NCBI GenBank assembly: GCA_002401295.1
Contig: NVSR01000002.1
Location: 40,132-82,391 of the forward strand
Length of the DNA stretch: 42,260 nucleotides
Reading direction: 5' to 3'
From: SAR324 cluster bacterium
GTDB lineage: Bacteria; SAR324; XYD2-FULL-50-16
The notes under the pieces were generated by a model, which saw nothing but the letters and a program-made list of their open reading frames with translations, searched no databases and was not told the origin of the DNA. The translations under genes and the position numbers were made by a program. Of this stretch, positions 33,571 to 42,260 are shown piece by piece (positions within the stretch are counted from its first letter, which is position 1; each line of letters starts with the position of its first letter).

Positions 33571-34302
33571 CTATCGATTCATTGCTTTGAGGATTTGTTG
33601 ATTATACACCTCATCGAATTTTTCAATCGATACAAGATCACGGCCGATTACTTTGACCGTTTCAGTAGAGAACCGACCATCAGTTATCAACTGTTCACCT
33701 GCCTCTTTACAGGCCCCAATGATATCTCCAACATCCATCACACCTCGCTTTACGGCTCTGCGAAACAATGCCACTGTCGGCCGCAGTATGGCACCGATAA
33801 ACTCTCTATCTTGCATGCAGGCATAGGTTTTGAGGTGCAGTAATGAAGGTTCAAACTGTTCCCTAGTCCAAGCAGCAGTGGATAAAAAGACAATTTTGGC
33901 TTCCCCCGAAGTTGGCCTTCTCGGATGCCGACGCGGACTGCTTGGATCACTTTGGCTCAGTATGGTCGGCTCCAAAAGAGGTGTGGTTCGTTCCAAAAGC
34001 AATTGCATATTCACACAGACTCCTCCGGAGTAGATGGGAGAAGCCAGTATCCAATAATCTGCCCTAGACATTTTATCAAGCAGGTCCCGCATATCGTCCT
34101 CCTTAAGAGTGGAGCAAATCCCAGGCGTTTTAAACCAGCAAGCCAAACACCCTCTACACTGTTTTAAATCTAATTTTTCAGTGTAAACCACTTCGATATC
34201 AGCTCCCTTGGCTTTCATTCCCTCAATAAAAGGTTCCAATAGCATAGCCGTATTACCGCTCTTTTTTCTTAAACTGGTATTGATCACAAGAACTTTTGTC
34301 AT
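33571..34302 (-). CDS. Iron-sulfur-flavoprotein-like NAD(P)H oxidoreductase (copy 1)
   Basis: 243 residues with a flavodoxin-like fold start (VLVINTSLRKKSGNTAMLL, FMN phosphate loop) and a compact cysteine motif C49-x2-C52-x2-C55-x7-C63 (QCRGCLACWFKTPGIC), as in the Isf family that binds FMN and a [4Fe-4S] cluster. ADYWILASPIYSGGV is the second FMN loop. It is a tandem paralogue of the next gene, with which it shares nearly identical first 19 codons and the same cysteine spacing. It belongs to the PKS operon, so it is a candidate tailoring reductase or electron-transfer partner; substrate unknown. Confidence 0.82.
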   Translation of the reverse strand: MTKVLVINTSLRKKSGNTAMLLEPFIEGMKAKGADIEVVYTEKLDLKQCRGCLACWFKTPGICSTLKEDDMRDLLDKMSRADYWILASPIYSGGVCVNMQLLLERTTPLLEPTILSQSDPSSPRRHPRRPTSGEAKIVFLSTAAWTREQFEPSLLHLKTYACMQDREFIGAILRPTVALFRRAVKRGVMDVGDIIGACKEAGEQLITDGRFSTETVKVIGRDLVSIEKFDEVYNQQILKAMNR

Positions 34303-34365
34303 TTTTCTTTTTTCATTGAATCATTAAAGATAAAGGCAAGACCCCTGTCTTCGATAGTTCCAGTA

Positions 34366-35112
34366 TTAAGGGCGCTTACCTAGGTTGGCGATTGCCTGGT
34401 CCACATTTTTATTGTACATGTCGCGGAATACTCCCACCGGAACAAGGTCACGACTGATGGTTTTAAGGGTTTCAGGGGAGAACTCACCCTTGGTGATCAG
34501 CTGCTCTCCGGCTTGTTTTGTGGCGTTGAATACATCATCAATATTAATATCGCCTTTATTTAACGCCCGGCGGAATACGCCAGCCATCGGTCTAACAATC
34601 GATCCGACAAAATCTCGATCAACCAATCGAACGTAATATTCCATATGGAGCAGCAAAGGATCAAATTGCTCCATCGTTAATGCGGCAGTTGAGAAAAAAA
34701 TAATTTTGGCATCTCCCGTATTTGCTCTTCTGATATGGCGACATGGTTCATTGGGATCGGATGCTTCATGTAGTGCCGGCTCCATGAGCGGAGAGGTTCG
34801 CTCCAGAAAGATTTTCATATTGGAGCAGACGCCACCACCATAGACAGGGGAGGCAAACACCCAATAATCAGCCGCACACATTTTATCCAAAAGCTCCTTC
34901 ATGTCATCACCTTTCAGCGTTGAGCAGACTCCAGGTGTTTTGAACCAGCAGGCAAAGCATCCTCTGCACTGTTTAATATTCAGCTTCTCTGTATAGACCA
35001 GTTCTACATCCGCTCCTTTGCCCTCCATCCCCTCAATAAAAGGCTTGAGCAATGCTGCGGTATTCCCGTTCTTTTTTCTTAAGCTGGTATTGATCACAAG
35101 GACTTTTGTCAT
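34366..35112 (-). CDS. Iron-sulfur-flavoprotein-like NAD(P)H oxidoreductase (copy 2)
   Basis: 248 residues. Same layout as copy 1: flavin loop LRKKNGNTA, cysteines C49, C52, C55, C63 (QCRGCFACWFKTPGVC), and ADYWVFASPVYGGGV. A strong AAGGA sits just before its ATG, which overlaps the megasynthase stop by 4 bp, so it is translationally coupled to the PKS. Divergence from copy 1 is spread over the whole protein, especially the C-terminal half, so both are likely functional rather than one decaying. Confidence 0.82.
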   Translation of the reverse strand: MTKVLVINTSLRKKNGNTAALLKPFIEGMEGKGADVELVYTEKLNIKQCRGCFACWFKTPGVCSTLKGDDMKELLDKMCAADYWVFASPVYGGGVCSNMKIFLERTSPLMEPALHEASDPNEPCRHIRRANTGDAKIIFFSTAALTMEQFDPLLLHMEYYVRLVDRDFVGSIVRPMAGVFRRALNKGDINIDDVFNATKQAGEQLITKGEFSPETLKTISRDLVPVGVFRDMYNKNVDQAIANLGKRP

Positions 35113-38100
35113 TTTTTTCCTTTTCCTTCATTCGTCAGGACTGAGGCCAGGTCAATGTCGGGGGTATCGACAATCAACTCTAGGATGTTAAGAAAATCGT
35201 CCATCATCGTGCGAACCGCTTCCTCACTGAATAGCGAACTTCTGTAGCGCCAGATTCCACCAAAATAGGGTTCACCGTCTTTTGTCTCTCGCTTTTCAAT
35301 GCTAATCGCCAGATCACCTACCATCACAGTCCTCTGAATCGGCACAGCTTGAATCGTCAGTCCGGGTAATGAGATAAGGTCACTGGTTACCGGTAGAGCA
35401 TTCAAAACAACTTGATGTGGTCTTGCGACTGGAATCGTTCCATCTTTTCGAAAAAGATGTCTCAACTGCATAAACGTCAGATCTTGATTTTTAATCGCTC
35501 CGGTAACAACCTTTTTCACCCTTGCCATTAGTCCACCCACACTCTTCAGACCCGTCATATCTATTCTGAGAATAGACATGCCCGAAAGATAACCGATGAT
35601 GGATTGTACGTCTTCGTGTTTACGCTGGCTGGTTGGAGAACCAATGATGATATCATCACTTCCGCTTAATCTTTTGAGTAGTAAGGATAAGGCGGTAACC
35701 AGTGTCATATAAAGTGTGACTTCTTTTTGACCTCCAATCTCCTTCAATTGCTCCGTGAGAGCAGCCGATAGAGTCATTTCCATGTGTTTCGACTCACCCG
35801 GTTGAGTTGCCCTACGAACTGTATCCGATAGCTTGAGTGGTTCCGGTGTCTCTGCCAGCATATCCTTCCAGTACGCCAACCTCTCCTGCAGCTTCTCGGG
35901 AGTAAAAATTTGACGTTGCCAATAGGCATAATCGGCATATTGGATTGCCAGAGTCGGTAGGGGAGAGGGTTTCCCCTGCAGAAAGGCTTTGTATAGAGCA
36001 ACAAAGTCATCAAGAAAAATCATGTAGGACTGAGCGTCTATCGCCAGATGATGAATGCAGATATAAAGAATATGCAGATCCTCCGCCTGTTTAACCAACT
36101 TCATTCTCCAGACGGGTCCCCTTTCGATATCAAAGGGAGTTTTAAAATTCTCCTCTTGAACCCCCTGAAGAGCCTTCTCTTGCTCAAACCCACTCAAATG
36201 GCTGATATCCAACTCCTCAAATATATATTTATCGAAAGTTTTAGGTCTCTGTATCGCCACGTTATCAACAATCTTAAAAGTACACCGCAGAACCTCATGT
36301 CGGTCCCAGATCTCGTTATACGCTTTGATCATAACCTTTCGATTGAGATCTCCTTTAAAAATAACCTTAGTGGGAATATTGAAGGTCGGATCTTTCGGGT
36401 GTGAGAGATGATGCTGCCAAGCACTTTCCTGATTGAATGAGAGGGGGAAATCCCTGTCTCTTGGAACCGGGACTGGGCCTATCATCTCATATAATTGGCT
36501 CTCATCCACTTCGGACTCATTTTTTGATGATTCATCCCCAGTGATTTCTAATGCTAGCTCGGTGACAAGCTCATTAATTGTAATGCCGGATAACAACTTC
36601 TCGATCGGAAGTTTTACTTGAAGATCTTTTTTAATCTGGTTGGTCAATTCAATACTTAAAAGAGAATCCACACCCAGCTCGATGAAAGACTTATTCTTCA
36701 AATCAGTGGTAGGAATGGTCTCACCGACAAATTTTCTCACTTGATCTTTTAAATACTTCTCTATCAGTTCTACCTGAGTATTGGGAACGGCGGACGTTAT
36801 CTCCTCCAACACCACGTTAGTGATGACTTCATTGGAGAAATGCACATTTTTTACTTTGGTATCCACACCCAGCGTAGCAAGCCCTTTTGGCTCAGCCTTT
36901 ATAGCGATCACCTGAGATAGTTGACTGCTCACAATTCTTTCTAAAGCTTCCATTCCTTCCTCCAGTCGGATCGGAAGAATCCCTTGGGCAGCGAAACGCT
37001 GGCTATATTCCTCATCACTGACCACTCCGGCCTCACCCCAAAATCCCCAGTTGATAACCTTTACCGGAAAAGGTGCAATCCGATTTAAATGGGAGGAATA
37101 AGCGTCTTCAAAAGTATTTCCAGAGGCGTAAGCACTCTGTCCCGGACTTCCCACAAAGGACTGAGCAGAGGAGAAAAATATTAAAAAATCGAGTTCTTCA
37201 TTTGCAACTGATTGATATAAAGTCTGACTACCGAATACTTTAGAGGCCAAGGCTATTTTTAAATCATCCTCAGAAAGGTTTGCTATAGTACCATCTCTCA
37301 GAACCAGTGCAGAATGGAACACACCATCAATCTTTCCATACTGTTCCTTTGATTCGGATACGGCCGCTTGCATACTTTCCAGGTCCGTCAAATCGGCTTG
37401 CACATAAAAAATCTCGCCTGAATCCCGGGTCATTAGGGTATGCTTCTGTTCCGCTGTCTCATCCAGTTCCCGCCGACCGGTTAGAATCACTTTGGCGTCA
37501 TATTTTTCCGTCAAATATTCGCAGAGTGTCAGTCCTAAACCACCCGTTCCACCGGCGATCAAGTAAACACCTTTCTTTTTAAATGTAGACTGTTTCGGTG
37601 CGGGCAAACTGATGGGTATGGGAGAGTTTTTTAGCCGCTTCCCTTGGCGCAGGGCGATAAATTCAGTCCCTCCAGTAGCCGGTTCATCCTGAATGAGTTG
37701 GTTAAGTCGCTTTCTACTTTCCAGTGATTGGAGGTCCTCTTGAGAAATATCCAGACAGCGAATCAAACACCCTGGGTATTCTTTTGCCGCACTCCTCGCA
37801 AAGCCGGTTAGAGCTCCCACATAGGGGTTTATAAAATCAGACATACCAGCCTGCCAAGCATCAACTGTTAATACAGTCAACTCAAAATCATCCAGCCAGC
37901 CTTTCAGATTGAAGGCTTTAAATAACCTAAATAAAGATAGATTCCCCTCTTCCAGACTCTTAGCTAACTGACCGGACTCCTCCATATTTTGAGAGTAGAT
38001 TCCAGAAAAAAAGAAAACTTGATCAGGCTTCTTCATCTCTAAGATCACCTCACCGATCGCTTTGGGATCAGCGGAGGGAATCTCCCACCGGTCAGGTGAT

Positions 38101-41100
38101 ACCTTTCTATATTGACTCCCTAGCTTGATTTCCTGGACAGTCATATGATTTAAATATTGAACAAGCGTTTTGAGCAGCTCTTTTAAGTCATTAGAAGACT
38201 CTAGTGGATATATGAGCAAAAGCACCTGATCTGAGGCAGATACCTCACGTTTTTCTAAAACTTCACTTTCTTTCCAGTTGGGCTGGAAGAAAAAATCAGC
38301 TAAACCATCCTGACCTTTACTCAAATTTCCGAGTAAAGATCGAGGGTTCGCTCTTCTAGCGATAAAATCATTCAATCTAGCGACAATCTCTCCAGTGGGG
38401 GAGTATAGGGTCATATCAAATGTTCGATGCGTCGGAGAGCTTGCCCCCTCCACATCACTTTGAATACCATGGACCCAAATAGCGCTAAGAGGCTCCTGCG
38501 TGAAAAGCGTCACACGCTTTATCGAGGTTGGAAGAAAAATATCTGTGCCGCTCTCTTCAGTGATCGTGACAGCCGCTAAACGTAAGCAAGCGTCCAGAAT
38601 GACCGGATGAATTACATTCTTAGAGACCTCCTTTTGCAAAGACACTGGAATTTCAATCTCTCCAAGTACCTGTAATTCACTGGAAAATATCTGTCGGATC
38701 GATTGAAAGTGAGCGCCATATTCAACGCCTCGCTTTTTGAACCATCGGTAGTGTTCTTTTAAATCAATCCGATCGGATATTTGTGACTTTAGATCGACTA
38801 AGGAAGCGCCATCCACCGTTTCCGGCTGACTAGAGTGAATGATTCCCCTTCCATGCTCAAGCCAATCATTTTGCCCTTGCCGGCTGAAAATCTCCCATGA
38901 ATATCCACTATCCAGGGGCGTTAAGCTTAATTGAACCTTAATGGGTACAGCACCTTGAGGCGGAAGCAATAAAGCCCGCTGAATATTAAATTCACTGATT
39001 TGTAGTATTTGATTTTTCAAAAGATCTTTGCCGACTGAGAGAACCATCTCCAAGTACCCCGTAGCCGGAAAGATCACATGGTCAAATACCAGATGATCGG
39101 CTAGATATTTGGTTGAACCGGCTGTTAACTCTGTTTCATAAAGCAGTTCTCCCTGACGAGACATGGCCCCCGATTCAATTTGGCGATCTATCAAAGGATG
39201 TATCTTCTGAATGTCCTCCCTGTGAAGTCGTCGAGTAATTGTTTCGTCATACTCATACCAGTAGGATTGCCGCTGAAAGGGGTAGGTCGGTAATGGTGTT
39301 TTATGGTGAGGAGAGGCTTTCTCAAAAGCACCCCAATCGATCGTCATACCCCATTGATAAACCTGTCCGAGGCTTTCCAAAATTTGTTGCCAGTCGTCAT
39401 TCTGTTTCCGTAAGCTGGGTAGCCACAAAAAAGCACTGTCTTCCCGCACGCACTGTCTGCCCATACCTAATAAAGTGGGAGCCGGCCCCATTTCTAAAAA
39501 TAGATTCACTCCCATCTCTTCCAGCGTTTGCATTCCCTGAAAGAATTGGACACCTTCCCGTACATGTCTCCGCCAGTATTCCGGTGTAGAAATTTCTTCG
39601 GAAGCTAATTGTCCCGTTAAATTTGAGACAAGGTCTATTTTTGGTGAAGCGAATTGAATCTCTTGAGCGACCTTCTCAAACTCATCCAGTAGCGGCTCCA
39701 TCAATACGGAGTGAAAAGCGTGGGAAACAGTTAACCTTTTTATTTTTATCTTCTTTTTTTCCAGAATTTCGACAACTTGATCAATAACCGTCCTTCTGCC
39801 TGAAACAACGACACTATTCGGGCCATTCACCACAGCAACTTCAACATCTGCCAGAAATGGTTGTAAAATTTCAGTCACCCTCGCCTCGGAGGCCAAAACA
39901 GAGAGCATATCCCCATCTTTCGGTTGAGCCTGCATCAACCTGGCCCGTTCAGCGATTAGTTTTAGTCCATCTTCCAAACTGAAAACACCAGCGATACAGG
40001 CAGCGGCATACTCACCGACGCTATGACCAATAAGGACATCTGGATTCACTCCCCAAGAGATCCACAGTTTTGCCAAGGCGTACTCAATTGCGAAAAGAGC
40101 GGGTTGAGTGTAAATCGTATCATCCAAAGTATAATCACAGAGGCCTTCCGATTCTGAAATGAGACTGGGGTATAATATAGAGAGTAACCCACCCTTAATC
40201 CAGGGACGTAAAATTTCATCACATTGGTGGAGTATCTTTTTGAACAAAGGCTCCGTTTCATACAATATACGTCCCATGTCGATATACTGAGATCCCTGCC
40301 CTGTAAATAAGAAGGCGATCTTCCCCTCAACACGTGGACTTTCAAAATCAGACTCCAACTCTAATTTTAAAGAACTTTTCGCTAAGCGTAATTTGCTTAA
40401 GGCAGACTCGATGCCAAAGGAAGTAATCGATAGACGCTCTGGAAAGTGAGCACGCCCCATGGTTGTGGTAAAACAGATATCACCAAAATTTTCTTGGCTG
40501 ACCTTTGGTTGTGAAAGGTAGTTTTCATAACGATGCAGGAGGTCAAAGAGGCCCGGCCTTGTTTTCGCGCTGAAAACCATTAGATGATTGCTACGCTCAA
40601 TAAAATGCGGCTCTTTTCGAAGTGGAGCTTCCTGCAAAATCACATGTGCATTGGCTCCACCCATGCCGAAAGAACTTACTCCGGCCAAGCGTTCTTCATT
40701 ACCTCGGGGCCAGGGTTGAGGCGAGCTTGGAATTTTAACGGGAAGATTATCCCAATCAATATAGGTAGAGGGATTTTTAAAGTGTAAATGGGCGGGAATT
40801 TCCTGTTGATGAAGTGCGAGAGCTGTTTTTATCAACCCGGCTACCCCAGCGGCTGGTTCCAGATGACCAATATTGGTTTTCACCGAGCCCACATAGAGCG
40901 GATTCACCCTCTCACCTAGGGCTGCCACTATCGAGTTAATCTCAATGGGGTCACCCAGTGGCGTTCCTGTTCCATGTGCTTCAACATATCCAATTTTATC
41001 ACCGGTGACATTGGCTAGTTTCAACGCTTTTTGGATAACCGATATCTGAGCATTCCGGTCTGGTGCGGTTAAACCTGCGTTTGACCCATTATGATTTGTC

Positions 41101-41987
41101 GCCGAGCCTTTAACAATGGCCCAAATATGGTCCCGGTCGGCTAAAGCATCGGATAAGCGTTTTAAGACAACGATTCCACAGCCCTCACCACGTCCATATC
41201 CGTCAGCGGATTGATCAAAGGTTTTACAACGCCCATCCGGTGCGAGTGCCCTTAAATTGGATACACCGATACTGGTTTCAGGTGTGGTTATGATCTGCAC
41301 ACCGCCAGCCAGAGCCAGATCAATCTCCCCTAGTCGCAGGCTCTGACAGGCTAGGTGAATTGTGACCAGAGAGGAGGCGCAGGCAGCACCAATCGCAATA
41401 TTAGGGCCGGTAATCCCAAGTTGAAATGCTAAGCGACCCACTGCGAAATAGGTGTCATTGCCGGTAACGGCATATACATCAGGATACCCCAAAGAGCGCA
41501 TCAAGTGGGTATGATCATTGCCCATCATCCCCACATAAATCCCGGTTTCCTTGGGTAACGAGAGCGGATCGACAGCTCCGTTTTCCAACGCTTCCCAACT
41601 CACTTCCAATAGTATCCGATGCTGAGGATCCAGAGTTTTAGCCTCGATTGGGGAGATGCGAAAAAAAGCCGGATCAAACTCATCAAGTGGCTCCTCTAGC
41701 AGGGCTGCTTGTTTTGTATATACCTTAAAAGCAGCTTCAGGATCAGGGTCATAATACCGTTCCATATCCCACCGGTCAGGAGAAACCTCTTTTACCGCAT
41801 CCTTCTCTTCTTTTAAAAACTTCCAGAACTTATCAATAGAATTTGCACCACCCGGAAATCGACACCCCATACCAATGATAGCGATCGACTCTCTCTCCAA
41901 TCGTTCAATTTTTCTGCTAGCTTTTTTCAAAGCCAGGAGTGCGCGTTGGGCGGGGGTAAGTTGTTTGGTTGATTGCTTTCCATCCAT
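35109..41987 (-). CDS. Modular polyketide synthase KS-AT-DH-KR-ACP with terminal condensation domain
   Basis: 2292 residues. N-terminal docking helix (about 9-32). KS (33-455) with C203, H338 and H375; its nucleophile motif is GAACASS. AT (about 555-865) with GHSVGE (S656) and SHAFHS (H759); the HAFH motif predicts malonyl-CoA. DH (about 925-1215) with H965 and D1131 in HPVILDA; the first motif has Asp where Gly is usual. KR (about 1230-1700) with GGTGGLGL (1478-1485), Y1619 and N1623, and VLRD in the loop that marks B-type reductases. No enoyl reductase. ACP with S1774 (GVDSLLS). Condensation domain from about 1845 with HHLAIDA (1978-1984; consensus HHxxxDG). No thioesterase. Predicted output: a two-carbon extension leaving an alpha,beta-double bond, then release or coupling by the condensation domain. 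It follows another PKS by 15 bp. Confidence 0.95.
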   Translation of the reverse strand: MDGKQSTKQLTPAQRALLALKKASRKIERLERESIAIIGMGCRFPGGANSIDKFWKFLKEEKDAVKEVSPDRWDMERYYDPDPEAAFKVYTKQAALLEEPLDEFDPAFFRISPIEAKTLDPQHRILLEVSWEALENGAVDPLSLPKETGIYVGMMGNDHTHLMRSLGYPDVYAVTGNDTYFAVGRLAFQLGITGPNIAIGAACASSLVTIHLACQSLRLGEIDLALAGGVQIITTPETSIGVSNLRALAPDGRCKTFDQSADGYGRGEGCGIVVLKRLSDALADRDHIWAIVKGSATNHNGSNAGLTAPDRNAQISVIQKALKLANVTGDKIGYVEAHGTGTPLGDPIEINSIVAALGERVNPLYVGSVKTNIGHLEPAAGVAGLIKTALALHQQEIPAHLHFKNPSTYIDWDNLPVKIPSSPQPWPRGNEERLAGVSSFGMGGANAHVILQEAPLRKEPHFIERSNHLMVFSAKTRPGLFDLLHRYENYLSQPKVSQENFGDICFTTTMGRAHFPERLSITSFGIESALSKLRLAKSSLKLELESDFESPRVEGKIAFLFTGQGSQYIDMGRILYETEPLFKKILHQCDEILRPWIKGGLLSILYPSLISESEGLCDYTLDDTIYTQPALFAIEYALAKLWISWGVNPDVLIGHSVGEYAAACIAGVFSLEDGLKLIAERARLMQAQPKDGDMLSVLASEARVTEILQPFLADVEVAVVNGPNSVVVSGRRTVIDQVVEILEKKKIKIKRLTVSHAFHSVLMEPLLDEFEKVAQEIQFASPKIDLVSNLTGQLASEEISTPEYWRRHVREGVQFFQGMQTLEEMGVNLFLEMGPAPTLLGMGRQCVREDSAFLWLPSLRKQNDDWQQILESLGQVYQWGMTIDWGAFEKASPHHKTPLPTYPFQRQSYWYEYDETITRRLHREDIQKIHPLIDRQIESGAMSRQGELLYETELTAGSTKYLADHLVFDHVIFPATGYLEMVLSVGKDLLKNQILQISEFNIQRALLLPPQGAVPIKVQLSLTPLDSGYSWEIFSRQGQNDWLEHGRGIIHSSQPETVDGASLVDLKSQISDRIDLKEHYRWFKKRGVEYGAHFQSIRQIFSSELQVLGEIEIPVSLQKEVSKNVIHPVILDACLRLAAVTITEESGTDIFLPTSIKRVTLFTQEPLSAIWVHGIQSDVEGASSPTHRTFDMTLYSPTGEIVARLNDFIARRANPRSLLGNLSKGQDGLADFFFQPNWKESEVLEKREVSASDQVLLLIYPLESSNDLKELLKTLVQYLNHMTVQEIKLGSQYRKVSPDRWEIPSADPKAIGEVILEMKKPDQVFFFSGIYSQNMEESGQLAKSLEEGNLSLFRLFKAFNLKGWLDDFELTVLTVDAWQAGMSDFINPYVGALTGFARSAAKEYPGCLIRCLDISQEDLQSLESRKRLNQLIQDEPATGGTEFIALRQGKRLKNSPIPISLPAPKQSTFKKKGVYLIAGGTGGLGLTLCEYLTEKYDAKVILTGRRELDETAEQKHTLMTRDSGEIFYVQADLTDLESMQAAVSESKEQYGKIDGVFHSALVLRDGTIANLSEDDLKIALASKVFGSQTLYQSVANEELDFLIFFSSAQSFVGSPGQSAYASGNTFEDAYSSHLNRIAPFPVKVINWGFWGEAGVVSDEEYSQRFAAQGILPIRLEEGMEALERIVSSQLSQVIAIKAEPKGLATLGVDTKVKNVHFSNEVITNVVLEEITSAVPNTQVELIEKYLKDQVRKFVGETIPTTDLKNKSFIELGVDSLLSIELTNQIKKDLQVKLPIEKLLSGITINELVTELALEITGDESSKNESEVDESQLYEMIGPVPVPRDRDFPLSFNQESAWQHHLSHPKDPTFNIPTKVIFKGDLNRKVMIKAYNEIWDRHEVLRCTFKIVDNVAIQRPKTFDKYIFEELDISHLSGFEQEKALQGVQEENFKTPFDIERGPVWRMKLVKQAEDLHILYICIHHLAIDAQSYMIFLDDFVALYKAFLQGKPSPLPTLAIQYADYAYWQRQIFTPEKLQERLAYWKDMLAETPEPLKLSDTVRRATQPGESKHMEMTLSAALTEQLKEIGGQKEVTLYMTLVTALSLLLKRLSGSDDIIIGSPTSQRKHEDVQSIIGYLSGMSILRIDMTGLKSVGGLMARVKKVVTGAIKNQDLTFMQLRHLFRKDGTIPVARPHQVVLNALPVTSDLISLPGLTIQAVPIQRTVMVGDLAISIEKRETKDGEPYFGGIWRYRSSLFSEEAVRTMMDDFLNILELIVDTPDIDLASVLTNEGKGKK

Positions 41988-42002
41988 CAGAAGATCCTTT
42001 CT

Positions 42003-42260
42003 TTATAATAGTGATTCAATTTTTGCCAGCTCTTCATCCAGAAGGTCATCAACCTCTTCCTCAGACCCTTGGACTGCCTCTAAAAAATCATCATGAATTT
42101 CTTCAGCTTTCTTTTCAGGTAATGCTGCCTCCGGCCAGGCAAAGATCGTGATCGCGATATGATGGGTGATCTTCTCAATCGTTGGGAACTCGATAAAGGT
42201 AGTCGGAGGCAAGGATATCGCCAGGTCTTTTCCCAGGTTGCTCGCTAACTTAATCGCGGC
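42003..42260 (-). CDS. C-terminal end of an upstream polyketide synthase (ACP and docking tail), partial
   Basis: Open from the window edge to a stop at 42003 (85 residues visible). The first part, with LPPTTFIEFPTIEKI, is the second half of an ACP domain (family LPPTxLFEYPTI). A TTG at 42212 could be mistaken for a start but lies inside this ACP. The last 20 residues are acidic and helical (EEEVDDLLDEELAKIESLL), a typical PKS C-terminal docking helix, facing the basic N-terminal helix of the next PKS. It ends 15 bp before that gene. Confidence 0.88.
   Translation of the reverse strand, partial: AAIKLASNLGKDLAISLPPTTFIEFPTIEKITHHIAITIFAWPEAALPEKKAEEIHDDFLEAVQGSEEEVDDLLDEELAKIESLL

Noticed and set aside
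33571..35112. A recent duplication with one decaying flavoprotein copy
   Set aside because: Both copies are full length, in frame, keep all cysteines and flavin loops, and differ throughout, so both appear to be under selection.
36200..38400. An enoyl reductase domain in the megasynthase
   Set aside because: The stretch before the KR nucleotide site is the KR structural subdomain; no NADPH-binding ER motif was found, only one GGTGGLG site.
42003..42212. A separate small acidic protein of 69 residues
   Set aside because: Its apparent TTG start lies inside an ACP signature (LPPTTF), and the frame stays open to the window edge; it is the end of a larger PKS.

Overview
The window looks like the chromosome of a Gram-negative, respiring bacterium of moderate GC content (judged by eye). 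It makes lipid A (lpxK), has a family-9 LPS-type glycosyltransferase and beta-barrel-like outer-membrane proteins, and carries an Alternative Complex III. The mix (chemosensory operon, ACIII, tRNA selenouridine synthase, polyketide synthase) would fit a delta-proteobacterium-like or SAR324-like lineage, but nothing here fixes the taxonomy. No tRNA, rRNA, CRISPR array, transposase or integrase was seen.

Layout. (1) 1-2489, plus strand: the 3' part of ftsH (membrane AAA+ protease), then psd. (2) 2476-12603, minus strand: a chemosensory operon transcribed cheA2 > cheW > cheA1 > membrane PAS histidine kinase > cheR > cheY-like > cheD > cheB. Both CheAs carry an extra N-terminal region of about 140-160 residues before the phosphotransfer domain, and no chemoreceptor is present. 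(3) 12919-16039, minus: mnmH/selU > lpxK > cysE, tightly packed. (4) 16389-23890, minus: a complete actABCDEF operon for Alternative Complex III (quinol to periplasmic electron carrier), ending at a strong hairpin, with no terminal oxidase attached. (5) 24345-26684: an EcsC-family protein and a family-9 glycosyltransferase on plus, meeting an FmdE-like protein on minus. (6) 26833-28866, minus: two paralogous secreted, beta-barrel-like proteins of unknown role. (7) 29237-42260, minus: the downstream end of a polyketide cluster. It starts with the last ACP and docking tail of an upstream PKS, then a 2292-residue KS-AT-DH-KR-ACP-C megasynthase, two iron-sulfur-flavoprotein-like reductases, a free ACP, a PP-loop ATP pyrophosphatase, a free acyltransferase and an AsnB-type amidotransferase.

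How the genes may work together. The most interesting block is the polyketide cluster. A free ACP, a free acyltransferase and an AsnB-type amidotransferase form the same trio that makes malonamyl-ACP starter units in glutarimide-type pathways (and, in part, tetracyclines). Here it is accompanied by a cysteine-rich PP-loop enzyme and two Fe-S flavoproteins, and the last PKS gene ends in a condensation domain with no thioesterase. This suggests an amide-started (or otherwise N- or S-modified) chain released by a condensation domain, possibly an undescribed product. The upstream PKS genes lie outside the window, so the product cannot be deduced. The second point of interest is the two-CheA chemosensory operon with a transmembrane PAS kinase in the middle.
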